A program made the position numbers and the translations under genes. From Neorhizobium galegae (GTDB lineage: Bacteria; Pseudomonadota; Alphaproteobacteria; Rhizobiales; Rhizobiaceae): a stretch of 64,000 nucleotides of DNA. The stretch lies in the NCBI RefSeq assembly GCF_021391675.1, contig NZ_CP090095.1:1059501-1123500 (forward strand), written 5' to 3'. The notes below the pieces were generated by a model that searched no databases, was not told the DNA's origin, and saw only the letters and a list, made by a program, of their open reading frames with translations. This document shows positions 35,776-48,914 of this stretch, in pieces (the stretch's first letter is position 1; each line of letters opens with the position of its first letter).

Positions 35776-35796
35776 GGTAACCAAAATAGGTAACCA
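35776..35796. repeat. tandem GGTAACCA direct repeats upstream of ccrM
   Basis: GGTAACCA at 35776-35783 and again at 35789-35796, 13 bp apart. GTAACCAT resembles the rhizobial CtrA half-site TTAACCAT. They lie about 50-65 bp before the ccrM ATG, so they may be CtrA or other cell-cycle operators. They could also serve the divergent mntA-hepT promoter. Confidence 0.45.
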
Positions 35797-35839
35797 TAAC
35801 AGTCAGTAAAATTGGTATCGAGTAGAGCGTAGCGAGTAG

Positions 35840-36973
<1,134 letters not shown>

Positions 36974-37045
36974 TCCACCGGTCCCCGCCAGATCGACCGA
37001 ATGCCTCGTCCGGTTTCGTACCTCTAGTCCCGGACGAGGATAATT

Positions 37046-37085
37046 GGCGCCCGGGAAGGCTGATCCCGGGCGCCATTTCTTTTTG
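37046..37085 (+). terminator. intrinsic terminator of ccrM
   Basis: Ten-base perfect stem GGCGCCCGGG / CCCGGGCGCC with a nine-base loop, followed by ATTTCTTTTT. About 75 bp after the ccrM stop. Confidence 0.88.
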
Positions 37086-37218
37086 CGCGCCGCTCTGGTC
37101 GCCTCTGCCGCCTGATCAAACTCGACTTTGCGAAATTTCAGGTCTTCACGCCGTCACCCGCGCTTGATATCGTAGGTTGTATCGGGTTGAACGAATTGCT
37201 AATTTTGCGTTTTTGAAA

Positions 37219-37998
37219 ATGTCCATGCCTGTCAATGGCGAGTTGCGCCACCGGATCGAGCGTGCGTTGGCGCGGTTCTCTCCAAGCTGGGAGGGCAGGG
37301 ATGCCGCGCGCCGGGCGGTGGCGCTGAAGATGCTGATCCTCTGCGAACTGGCCGGCGGCCGCCTGCGCGTGGTGGATGCGCTCGGCCTCAACGACAACAC
37401 GCTCGACAACTACCGTCACGGCAAGACCGAGCCACGCCACAGCACGCTCAACATGATGGCGGAGCTCGCCGAAGTGCCGATCGAATATCTCGGCAACGAC
37501 TGGTCGGTCGAGGATGGGATCATCCATTTTGCGCCACCGGAAATCCCGCCGGCCGGATTTTCCGAGCCGAGCCCGGTCTGGGATCTCGCCGATCGTGTCG
37601 TCATCCCTGCCTATAAAGACGAGACGGCCGGACAACCCCCACTCGAACGCGACGACGCCACATGGGCGGCCATCCCCCGAGGCTTCTGGGCGAAGCTCTC
37701 GGTCGATCCGGGCAACATGCGGGTCGTGTCCGCAAGGGGCGACAGCATGTCGCCGACGATCGTCGACGGAACTCCGATGTTCGTCGATATCAGCGACTGC
37801 AAATTGGAGGATGGGCGCGTCTATCTGTTCGATGTCGGCGAGGAGCTGATCGTCCGGCGGGTGCAGAGGCTTCCGCATGGCAGCCTCGAACTCCTGCCGG
37901 ACAACCTGGAACGCTATCGCCCGCAGCATGTCCCCAAGGACAATTTGGCGGACCTGAAGGTCGTCGGGCGCGTCTGCGCCGCGAGCCGGATCCTCTAA
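37219..37998 (+). CDS. S24 (LexA/CI)-like transcriptional regulator
   Basis: 259 aa from the ATG at 37219; a TTG at 37177 would add 14 residues. The N-terminal half is a helix-turn-helix-like region (LGLNDNTLDNYRHGKTEPRHS). The C-terminal S24 domain has the catalytic serine Ser176 in RGDSMSPTI. The lysine expected in the following strand is replaced by Arg213 (LIVRRVQRL), so self-cleavage may be weak or absent. Neither start has a good ribosome-binding site. The target is unknown. It sits between ccrM and a HAD gene. Confidence 0.82.
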   Translation: MSMPVNGELRHRIERALARFSPSWEGRDAARRAVALKMLILCELAGGRLRVVDALGLNDNTLDNYRHGKTEPRHSTLNMMAELAEVPIEYLGNDWSVEDGIIHFAPPEIPPAGFSEPSPVWDLADRVVIPAYKDETAGQPPLERDDATWAAIPRGFWAKLSVDPGNMRVVSARGDSMSPTIVDGTPMFVDISDCKLEDGRVYLFDVGEELIVRRVQRLPHGSLELLPDNLERYRPQHVPKDNLADLKVVGRVCAASRIL

Positions 37999-38021
37999 GA
38001 TCCGGCCCCGCCGACCAAGCC

Positions 38022-38636
38022 TTAAAGCTCGATGCCGTGGGCGATCAGGTCCTGCCGCAGCGTTTCGGCATCCTTGAAATGTACTGCCTGCCAGCCGGCC
38101 GCGCGGGCACCTTCGACATTCGCGTGGCTGTCGTCGATGAAGATCGAGGCTTCCGGCGTCAGGCCGAAGTCGCGGGCGTGTTTTTCGTAGATCGCCACGT
38201 CCGGCTTGATCAGGCCGATCTCGCCCGACACGGTGACGCCCCGCGGCTTGTTGAGAAAGGGAAAGATTTGCCTAGCCTCGGCAAACGTGTCGGCGGCGAA
38301 ATTGGTCAGCATCGTCACGTCGCGGCCCTTGTCGATCAGGCCTTCCATGATCTTGACCGAGCCGTCATAGGCATGCGGCACCATTTCGTGCCAGCATTTG
38401 CGGAAGGCGCGGATCTGCTCCTCGCGCTGCGGATATTGCTTGACCAGCAGCGCCTCGGCATCTTCCCACTTGCGGCCGCGGTCCTGTTCCAGGTTCCATT
38501 CATGGGTGCAGACGTTCTCAAAGAACCATCTGCGTTCCTCCTCGTCCGGAATGACGCGGGCATAGGGAAGGTTCGGATCGTAGTGGATCAGCACCTTGCC
38601 GATGTCGAAGACGATGTGGTCGATCTTGGCTGCCAT
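38022..38636 (-). CDS. HAD-superfamily hydrolase (class IA)
   Basis: 204 aa. Motif I HIVFDIGKVLIHYD, motif II MLTNFA, motif III in LIKPDVAIY and motif IV SIFIDDSHANV. The cap and length resemble the YihX/haloacid phosphatase group. The first aspartate nucleophile is present. Substrate unknown. It starts 18 bases after the mutY stop on the same strand, so the pair is likely cotranscribed. Confidence 0.87.
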   Translation of the reverse strand: MAAKIDHIVFDIGKVLIHYDPNLPYARVIPDEEERRWFFENVCTHEWNLEQDRGRKWEDAEALLVKQYPQREEQIRAFRKCWHEMVPHAYDGSVKIMEGLIDKGRDVTMLTNFAADTFAEARQIFPFLNKPRGVTVSGEIGLIKPDVAIYEKHARDFGLTPEASIFIDDSHANVEGARAAGWQAVHFKDAETLRQDLIAHGIEL

Positions 38637-38654
38637 GACTATGTCCCGGGAATA

Positions 38655-39740
38655 TCAGTTCGAGGATTTTTCGAAGGCCAATGGAATAGCCTGGGTGATG
38701 GCTTTTTTCATCACCGTCGGCAAGGCCTGGGCCTCGAGATTTGTGACCCGTTCCCACCATCCGTCGGCGGTGGCGACCCTCTCGGTCTTCGCCCGGAAGA
38801 CCGAGAGCCTGAGCTCGAAATGGGTGAAGACGTGGGTGACGGTGCCCGATGCCTCCCATGCGGCGGGGAAGGGGGCATGGTCGGTCGTGGTCCCGCCGTT
38901 GACGCGCGATGTCCAGCCGGTGGTCGGCACTTCGGTCATGCCGCCGAGCAACCCGCTGTCGACCCGCCGCCGCAATAGCACTTCGCCTTCCGGCGTCACG
39001 GCCACGAAGACGGCGCCGAGCCGCAGCGGCTTTTCCTTCTTCGCCGCCTTGACCGGAAACCGTTCCGGGTCGTGTTCTGCAAAGGCCAGACAGTCGTCGC
39101 GGAAGGGACAGAGCGCGCAGGTCGGCCGTTTCGGGGTGCAGATCGTCGCCCCGAGATCCATCATCGCCTGCGCGAAATCGCCCGGCCGCTCAGTGGGCGT
39201 CAGTTCCGCCACCTTCGCCTTCATGGCGGGTTTCGAGCCCGGAAGCGGTGCGTCGATCGCGTAGAGCCGCGAAATCACCCGCTCGACATTGCCGTCCATG
39301 ACCGCGGACTGGCGGTTGAAGGCGATCGCCGAAACCGCAGCGGACGTATAGTCGCCGATGCCGGGCAGCGCGCGCAGGCCGTCCTCGGTGTCTGGAAACA
39401 CCCCGCCGTGCTCGGCAGCAATCGCTTCGGCGCATTTTTTCAGGTTGCGGGCACGGGCGTAATATCCGAGACCCGCCCAGGCGGCCATCACGTCCTCGAC
39501 CGGTGCGGCGGCAAGGTCGGTGACCTTGGGCCAGAGCGTCAGGAACTTGGCAAAATAGGGTTTTACCGCCTGCACGGTCGTCTGCTGCAGCATCACTTCC
39601 GAAAGCCAGACGTGATAGGGATCGGCCCGTTTTCCGGCCTTTGCAGCAGCCGGGCTCACCCGCCATGGAAGCTCGCGGTGGTGCCGGTCGTACCAGGTCA
39701 GCAGCTTTTGCGCATGGGTGATGTGGATCGTCTGGAGCAT
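38655..39740 (-). CDS. mutY: A/G-specific adenine DNA glycosylase MutY
   Basis: 361 aa. Removes A mispaired with 8-oxoG. The helix-hairpin-helix LRALPGIGDYTSAAV, the catalytic aspartate just after (VMDGNVERV), and the [4Fe-4S] ligands CTPKRPTCALCPFRDDC (C-X6-C-X2-C-X5-C) are intact. The C-terminal MutT-like domain that recognises 8-oxoG follows. Divergent from the DUF721 gene. Confidence 0.95.
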   Translation of the reverse strand: MLQTIHITHAQKLLTWYDRHHRELPWRVSPAAAKAGKRADPYHVWLSEVMLQQTTVQAVKPYFAKFLTLWPKVTDLAAAPVEDVMAAWAGLGYYARARNLKKCAEAIAAEHGGVFPDTEDGLRALPGIGDYTSAAVSAIAFNRQSAVMDGNVERVISRLYAIDAPLPGSKPAMKAKVAELTPTERPGDFAQAMMDLGATICTPKRPTCALCPFRDDCLAFAEHDPERFPVKAAKKEKPLRLGAVFVAVTPEGEVLLRRRVDSGLLGGMTEVPTTGWTSRVNGGTTTDHAPFPAAWEASGTVTHVFTHFELRLSVFRAKTERVATADGWWERVTNLEAQALPTVMKKAITQAIPLAFEKSSN

Positions 39741-39815
39741 CGTTTGCCGTTATGGGAAGAGATGGCGTATAGTTGTGGGAATAGTGCGCCGGCATCAAGG
39801 CCTGCCGGGGCCGCA

Positions 39816-40331
39816 ATGGCGGGCGTCATGAGTTATCCCAAGAAACGCGAGCTGCAGATATCGGAAATCGCGAACGGCATCATCGATCCGGTGCTCGCCC
39901 GCCGCGCCGGCATATCGACGGCGCTGCTCGGCTCCTGGGACGAGATCGCCGGCGAGGACTTTGCCGATTGCACGCGGCCGGAAAAGATTGCCTGGCCGCG
40001 CCGCGACGAGGGCACCGGTTCGGGCGGCGGCCACCAGGCAGGCGTGCTGACGATCGCCTGCGAAGGCGCGCGCGCCCTTTTCCTCACCCATGCCCAGGGT
40101 GAGCTGATCGCCCGCATCAACGGCTTTTTCGGTTTCCCGGCGGTGCGTCAGATCCGCATCGTCCAGAAACCGGTCTCCCAGACCTTCAAGCATCCCCGCA
40201 AGCCGCCGCCTTTGAAGGGCGAGGCCGCCAAGCGGCTGGAAGCCATGATGGAAGGGATCGAAAGCGAGGTGCTCAAGAAGGCCGTGGCAAGGCTCGGCAC
40301 CGCCGTCCTGCAGCAGAAACGCAAGGTCTGA
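39816..40331 (+). CDS. DUF721 (DciA-like) protein
   Basis: 171 aa from ATG 39816 (ATG 39828 also possible). The N-terminal part (ISEIANGIIDPVLARRAG, LLGSWDEIAGEDFADCTRP) and LTIACEGARALFLTHAQGELIARIN fit DUF721, which includes the helicase-operator DciA used with DnaB in bacteria lacking DnaC. The conserved order mutY-DUF721-dsbA-smc is seen in other rhizobia. Basic C-terminal tail. Confidence 0.82.
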   Translation: MAGVMSYPKKRELQISEIANGIIDPVLARRAGISTALLGSWDEIAGEDFADCTRPEKIAWPRRDEGTGSGGGHQAGVLTIACEGARALFLTHAQGELIARINGFFGFPAVRQIRIVQKPVSQTFKHPRKPPPLKGEAAKRLEAMMEGIESEVLKKAVARLGTAVLQQKRKV

Positions 40332-40475
40332 GAGATAAACCCGCCGATCCGCTTGATAGACCTCCGATTTGTCACAATTCTTTGAAGAGATTTGCCTATC
40401 GACAGCTTGTTCGCGCTGGGGCGCCGCGATACGGAATGTCACCTTTATTGAAGATCTCTCGCACACGGGTGTTCC

Positions 40476-41180
40476 ATGCAGATGAACGAAATGACCATGA
40501 CCAGGCGCGCGCTTCTCGGCGGAGTGGCAGTCACCGCTGTTTGCCTTGCCTTGCCGCTCGGTGCTTCCGAAGCTTTCGCGCAGGAATTGCCGGAGTCCCA
40601 GGGCACCGTGGACATGGCCGCTGCACTGAAGCCGGGCCCGCTGCCGGAAATGGCGCTGGGCGACGAAAAGGCGAAGGTCACGATCATCGAATACATGTCG
40701 ATGACCTGCCCGCACTGCGCCAACTTCCACAACAAGACCTTCGAGACGATCAAGACCAAGTATATCGATACCGGCAAGGTGCGCTTCATCCTCCGCGAAT
40801 TCCCGTTCGATCCGGTCGCGACCGCCGCTTTCATGCTTGCCCGCTGCAGCCCGCAGAACGCCGCCGAGCTTTCGACGCCCGCCCAGTATTTCCCGATGGT
40901 CTCGATGCTGTTCAAGCAGCAGCGCGGCTGGGCGGCGCCCGCGGACGGAAATGTGCGCAATGCGCTGCTCCAGGCGGTCAAACTCGCAGGTTACTCACAG
41001 CAGACTTTCGAGGCCTGCTTGACGAACCAGAAGCTTCTCGATGAAGTGAATGCCGTCGTTAAGAGGGGCGCGGACGAGTTTGGCGTCAATTCCACGCCGA
41101 CCTTCCTGATTGGCGGCAAGAAGTATTCGGGAGATATGTCTGTTGAATCCATGTCCAAGCTCATCGACAGCCTGTTGTGA
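40476..41180 (+). CDS. DsbA-family thiol-disulfide oxidoreductase
   Basis: 234 aa periplasmic protein with a signal peptide (residues 1-36, cleavage after AFA). The active site is CPHC (residues 78-81) in a thioredoxin fold with a helical insertion, and the cis-proline is in NSTPTFLIGG. This thioredoxin-4/DsbA form often sits before smc in rhizobia. It oxidises or isomerises exported cysteines. smc begins 36 bp later. Confidence 0.9.
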   Translation: MQMNEMTMTRRALLGGVAVTAVCLALPLGASEAFAQELPESQGTVDMAAALKPGPLPEMALGDEKAKVTIIEYMSMTCPHCANFHNKTFETIKTKYIDTGKVRFILREFPFDPVATAAFMLARCSPQNAAELSTPAQYFPMVSMLFKQQRGWAAPADGNVRNALLQAVKLAGYSQQTFEACLTNQKLLDEVNAVVKRGADEFGVNSTPTFLIGGKKYSGDMSVESMSKLIDSLL

Positions 41181-41216
41181 GCACGCCTTCCCCGGCGGGA
41201 AGGTGAGGCGCGCGGC

Positions 41217-44200
41217 ATGAAGTTCAACAAGCTGCGCGTTCTCGGATTCAAGTCTTTCGTCGAACCGACGGAATTCATCATCGAGCGCGGGCTGACCGGC
41301 GTGGTCGGCCCGAACGGCTGCGGCAAGTCGAACCTCGTCGAGGCGCTGCGCTGGGTGATGGGGGAAAACTCCTACAAGAACATGCGCGCGTCCGGCATGG
41401 ACGACGTGATCTTTTCGGGCTCCGGCAACCGACCGGCCCGCAATACGGCCGAAGTCGGTCTCTATCTCGACAATTCCGACCGCACGGCACCTGCCGCTTT
41501 CAACGATTCCGACGAAATCCAGGTAACCCGCCGCATCGAACGGGAGTCGGGCTCCGTCTATCGCATCAACGGCAAGGAAGCCCGCGCCAAGGACGTGCAG
41601 CTTCTGTTTGCCGATGCCTCGACCGGCGCCCGCTCGCCTTCCATGGTCGGGCAGGGCCGCATCGGCGAACTGATCCAGGCAAAACCCCAGGCGCGCCGCC
41701 AGCTGCTCGAAGAGGCGGCCGGCATTTCCGGCCTGCATTCCCGCCGCCACGAGGCGGAATTGCGGCTGCGCGCCGCCGAAGGCAATCTCGAACGCCTGGA
41801 CGACGTGCTCTCGCAGCTCGAAAGCCAGATCGAGAGCCTCAAGCGTCAGGCCCGCCAGGCGAGCCGCTTCAAGACCCTGTCGGCTGATATCCGGGCCCGC
41901 GAGGCGATGCTCCTGCATATCCGCTGGGTGCAGGCCAAGGAGGCGGAAGGCGAGGCGGAAAGCGCCCTCAACCAGGTGACCAGCGTCGTTGCCGAAAAGG
42001 CGCAGGCGCAGATGGAGGCCGCCAAGCAACAGGCGATCGCCAGCCTCAAGCTGCCGGAACTGCGCGAGGAGGAGGCGAAGGCCGGTGCCGCCCTGCAGCG
42101 CCTGCAGATCGCCCGCGGCCAGCTGGAGGAGGAGGCAAACCGCCTGCTGAAGCGCCGAGACGAACTGACCCGCCGGCTCGTCCAGCTCGGTGATGATATC
42201 AGCCGCGAAGAACGGCTCGCCGCCGACAATACCGCCTTCCTCGAAAAGCTTGGCGAGGAAGAGGCCGAACTCAACGACATGCTCGCCGATTCCGGCTCCG
42301 AAGCCGAGGAAATGCGCGAGACTTTCGAGGCTGCCGCGGCGTCGCTGGCGACGAGCGAAGCGCTGTTTTCTGCAATCACCGCCGAGCGCGCCGAGGCCGC
42401 CGCCGGGCGTCACCAGCTCGAACGGCTGATCCGCGATCTCGCAGAGCGCCGCCAGCGCCTCGACCGGCAGCTTGGCGATGCCAGGGGCGAGCTTGACGCC
42501 ATCAACGAGCGGCTATCCGCCCTCGACGATCCGGCCGAAAGGCGTGAAGCGGTCGAAGCGGCGGAAATCGCCGTCGAGGATGCGACAATCGCGGTCGAAG
42601 ACGTGGAGGCGGCACTTTCCGCCGCCCGTTCGGCGGAACTGCTGGCCCGCGGCCCGGTGGAGGCCGCTCGTTCGGCGCTCAATGCGCTGGAGACCGAGGC
42701 GCGCACCATTTCGAAAATGCTCGCTGCCGGTGCCACGTCGGGGGATTTCGTCGCGGTCGCCGACATGATCCGCGTCGATCGCGGTTTCGAGGCAGCCCTC
42801 GGTGCAGCGCTTGGCGACGATCTCGAAAGCCCCATCGATGCCTCGGCCCCGACCTACTGGTCGGTGAATGGCGACGGCTCGGGCGACCCTGGCTTGCCCC
42901 AGGGTGCCCAGCCGCTGATCGCGCATGTCACCGCGCCGCCGGAGCTGTCCCGCAGCCTCGCACAGATTGGCGTCGTCGCTACGACGGACGCCCAGCGGAT
43001 GATGCGCCTGCTGCGGCCCGGCCAGCGCCTGGTGACCCGCGAAGGCGCCGTCTATCGCTGGGACGGCCACGTTACCGGCTCCGAGGCACCGGGTGCGGCT
43101 GCCTTGCGCCTATCCCAGAAGAACCGGCTCTCGGAACTGGAAGCCGAGATCGACGAAGCGCGCATCGTGCTGTCCGAAACCGAAGTGGCGCTCGCCGCCG
43201 CCGCATCCGAAATCACTTCCGCCGAACGGCGGCTCACCGACGCCCGCGACCGCGCCCGCATCGCCGCCCGCCAGCTTTCGGAAGCCCGCGATGCGCTGGC
43301 CGCTGCCGAACGTGCAGCCGGCGACCTGATGCGCCGCCGCGATGTGGCCGGCGAGGCGGTGAACCAGGTGACCGCGCAGATCGAGGATCTCGGCGTCCAG
43401 GAAGAAAACGCCCGCATCGAGCTCGAGGATGCGCCCGATATTTCCCATCTCGACAACCGGCTGCGCGACCAGCAGGCGGTTGTCGCGACCGATCGCGGCC
43501 TGCTCGCCGAAGCGCGTGCCCGATACGAGGGCCTGAGCCGCGAGACCGAGGCCCGCAAGGCGCCGCCTTGCCGCGATCGCCCAGGAGCGCGCCTCCTGGA
43601 CGGCCCGGGCGGCGAGCGCCGCCGATCATATCGCCAGCCTTCGAGAACGCGAGGAAGAGGCCCGCGAGGAGATCGCCGATCTCGAAGCTGCGCCCGAGGA
43701 GTTCGACGACAAGCGCCGTGCGCTGCTGACCGAGTTGCAGAAGGCGGAAGAGGCCCGTCGCGCCGCCGCCGACCGATTGGCCGAAGCGGAAACCCATCAG
43801 CGCGAGGCTGACCGGATTGCCACCGTCGCGCTGTCGGAACTGGCCGAGGTGCGCGAAAAGCGCGGCCGTGCCGAGGAGCGTCTGGTTTCGGCCGCCGAGA
43901 AGCGCCATGAGAGTGAGAACCGCATCCGCGAGGCGCTCAATGTCGCGCCCCACGAGGTCCTGCGGCTGGCGGGCCTGAAGCCCGACTCGGCCCTGCCGGA
44001 TGTCCGCGAGATCGAACGTGAGGTCGACCGCCTGCGCATGGAGCGGGAAAGGCTCGGCGCCGTCAACCTGCGCGCGGACGAAGAGCAGAAGGAGCTTTCC
44101 GACAAGCTCGACAACCTGATGCGCGAGCGCGCCGACGTCATCGACGCGATCCGCAAGCTGCGCGGTGCGATCCAGAGCCTCAACCGCGAAGGCCGCGAAC

Positions 44201-44679
44201 GGCTGCTGGCCGCCTTCGACGTGGTCAACGAGCAGTTCCAGCGGCTCTTCACCCATCTCTTCGGCGGCGGCACGGCGGAACTGCAGCTGATCGAATCGGA
44301 CGACCCGCTCGAAGCCGGCCTTGAAATCCTCGCCCGCCCGCCGGGCAAGAAGCCGCAGACCATGACGCTTTTGTCGGGCGGCGAGCAGGCGCTGACGGCG
44401 ATGGCGCTGATCTTTGCCGTCTTCCTCACCAATCCGGCGCCGATCTGCGTGCTGGACGAGGTCGATGCGCCGCTCGACGACCACAATGTGGAACGCTACT
44501 GCAATCTCATGGACGAGATGGCGGCCTCCACCGAAACCCGTTTCATCATCATCACCCATAATCCCATCACCATGGCCCGCATGAACCGCCTTTTCGGCGT
44601 GACGATGGGCGAACAGGGCGTTTCCCAGCTCGTTTCCGTCGATCTCCAGACCGCGGAACTTCTGCGCGAGGCGAGCTGA
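41217..44679 (+). pseudogene. smc: chromosome segregation ATPase Smc, interrupted by a one-base frameshift
   Basis: The N-terminal part (41217 to about 43560) encodes the ATPase head with GPNGCGKS (residues 31-38), the coiled coil and the hinge (about residues 500-640). At 43559-43560 one extra G shifts the frame, which then reads on into nonsense to 43811. Removing that base joins it to the second part, with the rest of the coiled coil, LLSGGEQ, and Walker [13 protein letters not shown]. The repaired length is 1153 aa, the usual rhizobial Smc length. Smc organises and separates chromosomes with ScpA/B. A sequencing or assembly error is the simplest cause; a real lesion would cut the head in half. 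Confidence 0.9.
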
Positions 44680-44734
44680 ATGGATCCGGTTGTTGCGAGT
44701 TGCATTCTCCAGCGACGTGATTTACGTCAATTCA

Positions 44735-44748
44735 TTGACCAGCATCAA
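44735..44748. promoter_or_regulatory. FNR/FixK-type box
   Basis: TTGAC-CAGC-ATCAA, nine of ten matches to TTGAT-N4-ATCAA. A TAAAGT hexamer (44771-44776) lies at the right place for a -10 element with the box centred near -41.5, the class II activation position. Confidence 0.5.
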
Positions 44749-44782
44749 TTTTTAAAGCTGCATCCGGGGGTAAAGTACCCGG

Positions 44783-44982
44783 GAGCTACGTAGAATCACC
44801 CATATGGGGGATGTAATTTTCTGACTATTGTTATTTTGTGGACCGTGGAATTGGAACGCGCTTGAGCGTCCATACGCTTCGCAGTCCGACTAAAAGTTTC
44901 CCACCCCCCGTCCGGGTTTCCTGTCCCGGGCGGAAAGCTTTGCGGGGCCGCCTGTGATCCGGCCCCGCAAAGCTTTGTTTTC
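44783..44982 (+). ncRNA. candidate FNR-dependent small RNA between smc and ppdK
   Basis: Predicted from an FNR-type box and a -10-like TAAAGT upstream, and a terminator with a perfect 17-base stem downstream. No reading frame with a ribosome-binding site lies between. The RNA, about 200 nt, would contain a pyrimidine-rich single-stranded stretch (CCCACCCCCCG, near 44910) that could pair with ribosome-binding sites, then a CCGGG/CCCGG hairpin. It may instead be the leader of an unseen peptide. Only sequence signals support it. Confidence 0.4.
44934..44982 (+). terminator. very strong intrinsic terminator
   Basis: Perfect 17-base stem (44934-44950 with 44960-44976) around a nine-base loop, followed by GTTTTCT. 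It could end smc-derived or the separate upstream transcript. It is far from smc (255 bp), which suggests a separate RNA. Confidence 0.85.
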
Positions 44983-45120
44983 TAGCGCTCCCAGGCCAAT
45001 TTGGTGACCGTCTTCGGCCGCTCTTGTTGCGACGCAACATATTCCTGCCTAGATCCGTTTCCAAACCGTCATAAAACTTGTAGTTATTGCGCAAAAGACT
45101 GCGACGGGTGGAGAGCAGCA

Positions 45121-47793
<2,673 letters not shown>

Positions 47794-47809
47794 ACCAGAG
47801 AGCCACTCC

Positions 47810-48097
47810 CTATTTCAGATGATCCGGCCATTTTCGGGACGTGTGAAATATAGCCAATATCTCCGCTCGTTCGCGGAGGCGATAAAAGGCGATGTAGGGG
47901 GTGCCGGCGATGGTGAGGCGCCGTGTATCCCCATCCGATGTCAGTCGTCCAACTTTCGGGTGCCACGCCAGCATTGAAACAGCTTCCACTATGCGACGGA
48001 CCACGTTCTCGGCAGCGTGCGGATTGTCGAGTGCGATATAGGAGCCGATCTCATCGAGATCTTGCAGCGCCTCCTCCAGCCAGACGAGTTCATCCAT
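47810..48097 (-). CDS. ParE/RelE-family toxin
   Basis: 95 aa. VWLEEALQDLDEIGSYIALDNPHAAENVVRRI and the C-terminal YIAFYRLRERAEILAIFHTSRKWP are typical of ParE/RelE toxins, which poison gyrase or cut mRNA on ribosomes. The HxxRxWP end fits the ParE group. Its start overlaps the antitoxin stop by eight bases. Convergent with ppdK. Confidence 0.87.
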   Translation of the reverse strand: MDELVWLEEALQDLDEIGSYIALDNPHAAENVVRRIVEAVSMLAWHPKVGRLTSDGDTRRLTIAGTPYIAFYRLRERAEILAIFHTSRKWPDHLK

Positions 48098-48278
48098 TGG
48101 GGACGAATTTGCGGATCATCGCCTTTACTGTCTCCGCAGAAGCAAATCGTCCGGCATCAGCCGACTTTTTTCGCTCTGCCAGTTTTTTGACCTGCCACGC
48201 GTGCAGATCGTCGGCTGCCTCCGTCGGCGCCGGCGAAATAGCATCCTCAATCGAAATTGGCTTTTGCGTTTCGCTCAT
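48090..48278 (-). CDS. antitoxin of the ParE-type module
   Basis: 62 aa, acidic N-terminus, then DDLHAWQVKKLAERKKSAD and FASAETVKAMIRKF, a ribbon-helix-helix or ParD-like C-terminal arrangement used by RelB/ParD antitoxins with ParE partners. It overlaps the toxin start. It should bind and silence the toxin and repress its own promoter. No clear operator is seen. Confidence 0.75.
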   Translation of the reverse strand: MSETQKPISIEDAISPAPTEAADDLHAWQVKKLAERKKSADAGRFASAETVKAMIRKFVPNG

Positions 48279-48396
48279 GGAAGGATCATGCCAGATCGAG
48301 CCCGCTTTTAAAAGCTGATTGGGGATGTTTATGTCATGCCGGCCGTCACCGGCAAAACAAAATCGCTATTCGGAAATGAAGGCCGAGGAGACCATC

Positions 48397-48828
48397 ATGA
48401 GCCAGGTTACCGTTCTCGCCGTCCCCGTTTTCAGCACGCTCTGCAACGAGGGTTTCCGGTTGCGCCGCGAAGTCTTCATCGTCGAGCAGAACGTGCCGGC
48501 CGACATGGAATTCGATGCCGACGACCTGACCGCCTTCCACTTCGTCGCCGTCGTTTCGGGTGAGGTTTGCGGCACTCTGCGGGTCATTTACGCGGAGGAT
48601 TGCGTCAAGATCGGCCGAGTCGCCGTCACCAGGCCCTGGCGCGGCAAGGGCGTCGCCAGCGCGATGATCCGCGCCGCGATGGAGACGCACGGCCAAGCGC
48701 GGGATAACCGCTTTCATCTGGCGGCCCAGAGCGACAAGATCTCCATGTACGAGCGTTTCGGCTTCAAGGCCTATGGCGAGGAGTTCTTCGACGTCGGAAT
48801 TCCCCATTACAACATGAAGAACTTCTGA
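48397..48828 (+). CDS. GNAT family N-acetyltransferase
   Basis: 143 aa. LRREVFIVEQNVPADMEFDADDL is the ElaA/GNAT-type opening, and VAVTRPWRGKGVASAMIRAAME is the acetyl-CoA pyrophosphate loop (RxxGxG/A). C-terminal ISMYERFGFKAYGEEFFDVGIPHY is typical of this subgroup. Start ATG 48397 follows GGAGA; a longer upstream frame lacks homology. Substrate unknown. Confidence 0.87.
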   Translation: MSQVTVLAVPVFSTLCNEGFRLRREVFIVEQNVPADMEFDADDLTAFHFVAVVSGEVCGTLRVIYAEDCVKIGRVAVTRPWRGKGVASAMIRAAMETHGQARDNRFHLAAQSDKISMYERFGFKAYGEEFFDVGIPHYNMKNF

Positions 48829-48914
48829 GGCCGGCCATCGTCGTTTCCGGCCATGAGGTTTAGGAGAGCGACTTTCCCATGCTATCGTCCTCCGAGAGCG
48901 ACAGGGAGGAAAAC

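Larger units (their letters stand above)
44680..45120. other. regulatory-rich region between smc and ppdK
   Basis: 440 bp without a convincing protein gene. It holds an FNR-type box (44735-44748), the palindromes CTACGTAG and CCCATATGGG shortly after, a predicted transcript with a very strong terminator (44934-44982), and the ppdK leader. A frame of 39 codons from GTG (about 44837) has no ribosome-binding site. Confidence 0.6.

Noticed and set aside
43735..44679. Separate gene for the C-terminal Smc half
   Set aside because: It has no own start signal and joins the upstream part exactly when one base is removed; best seen as the same smc gene.
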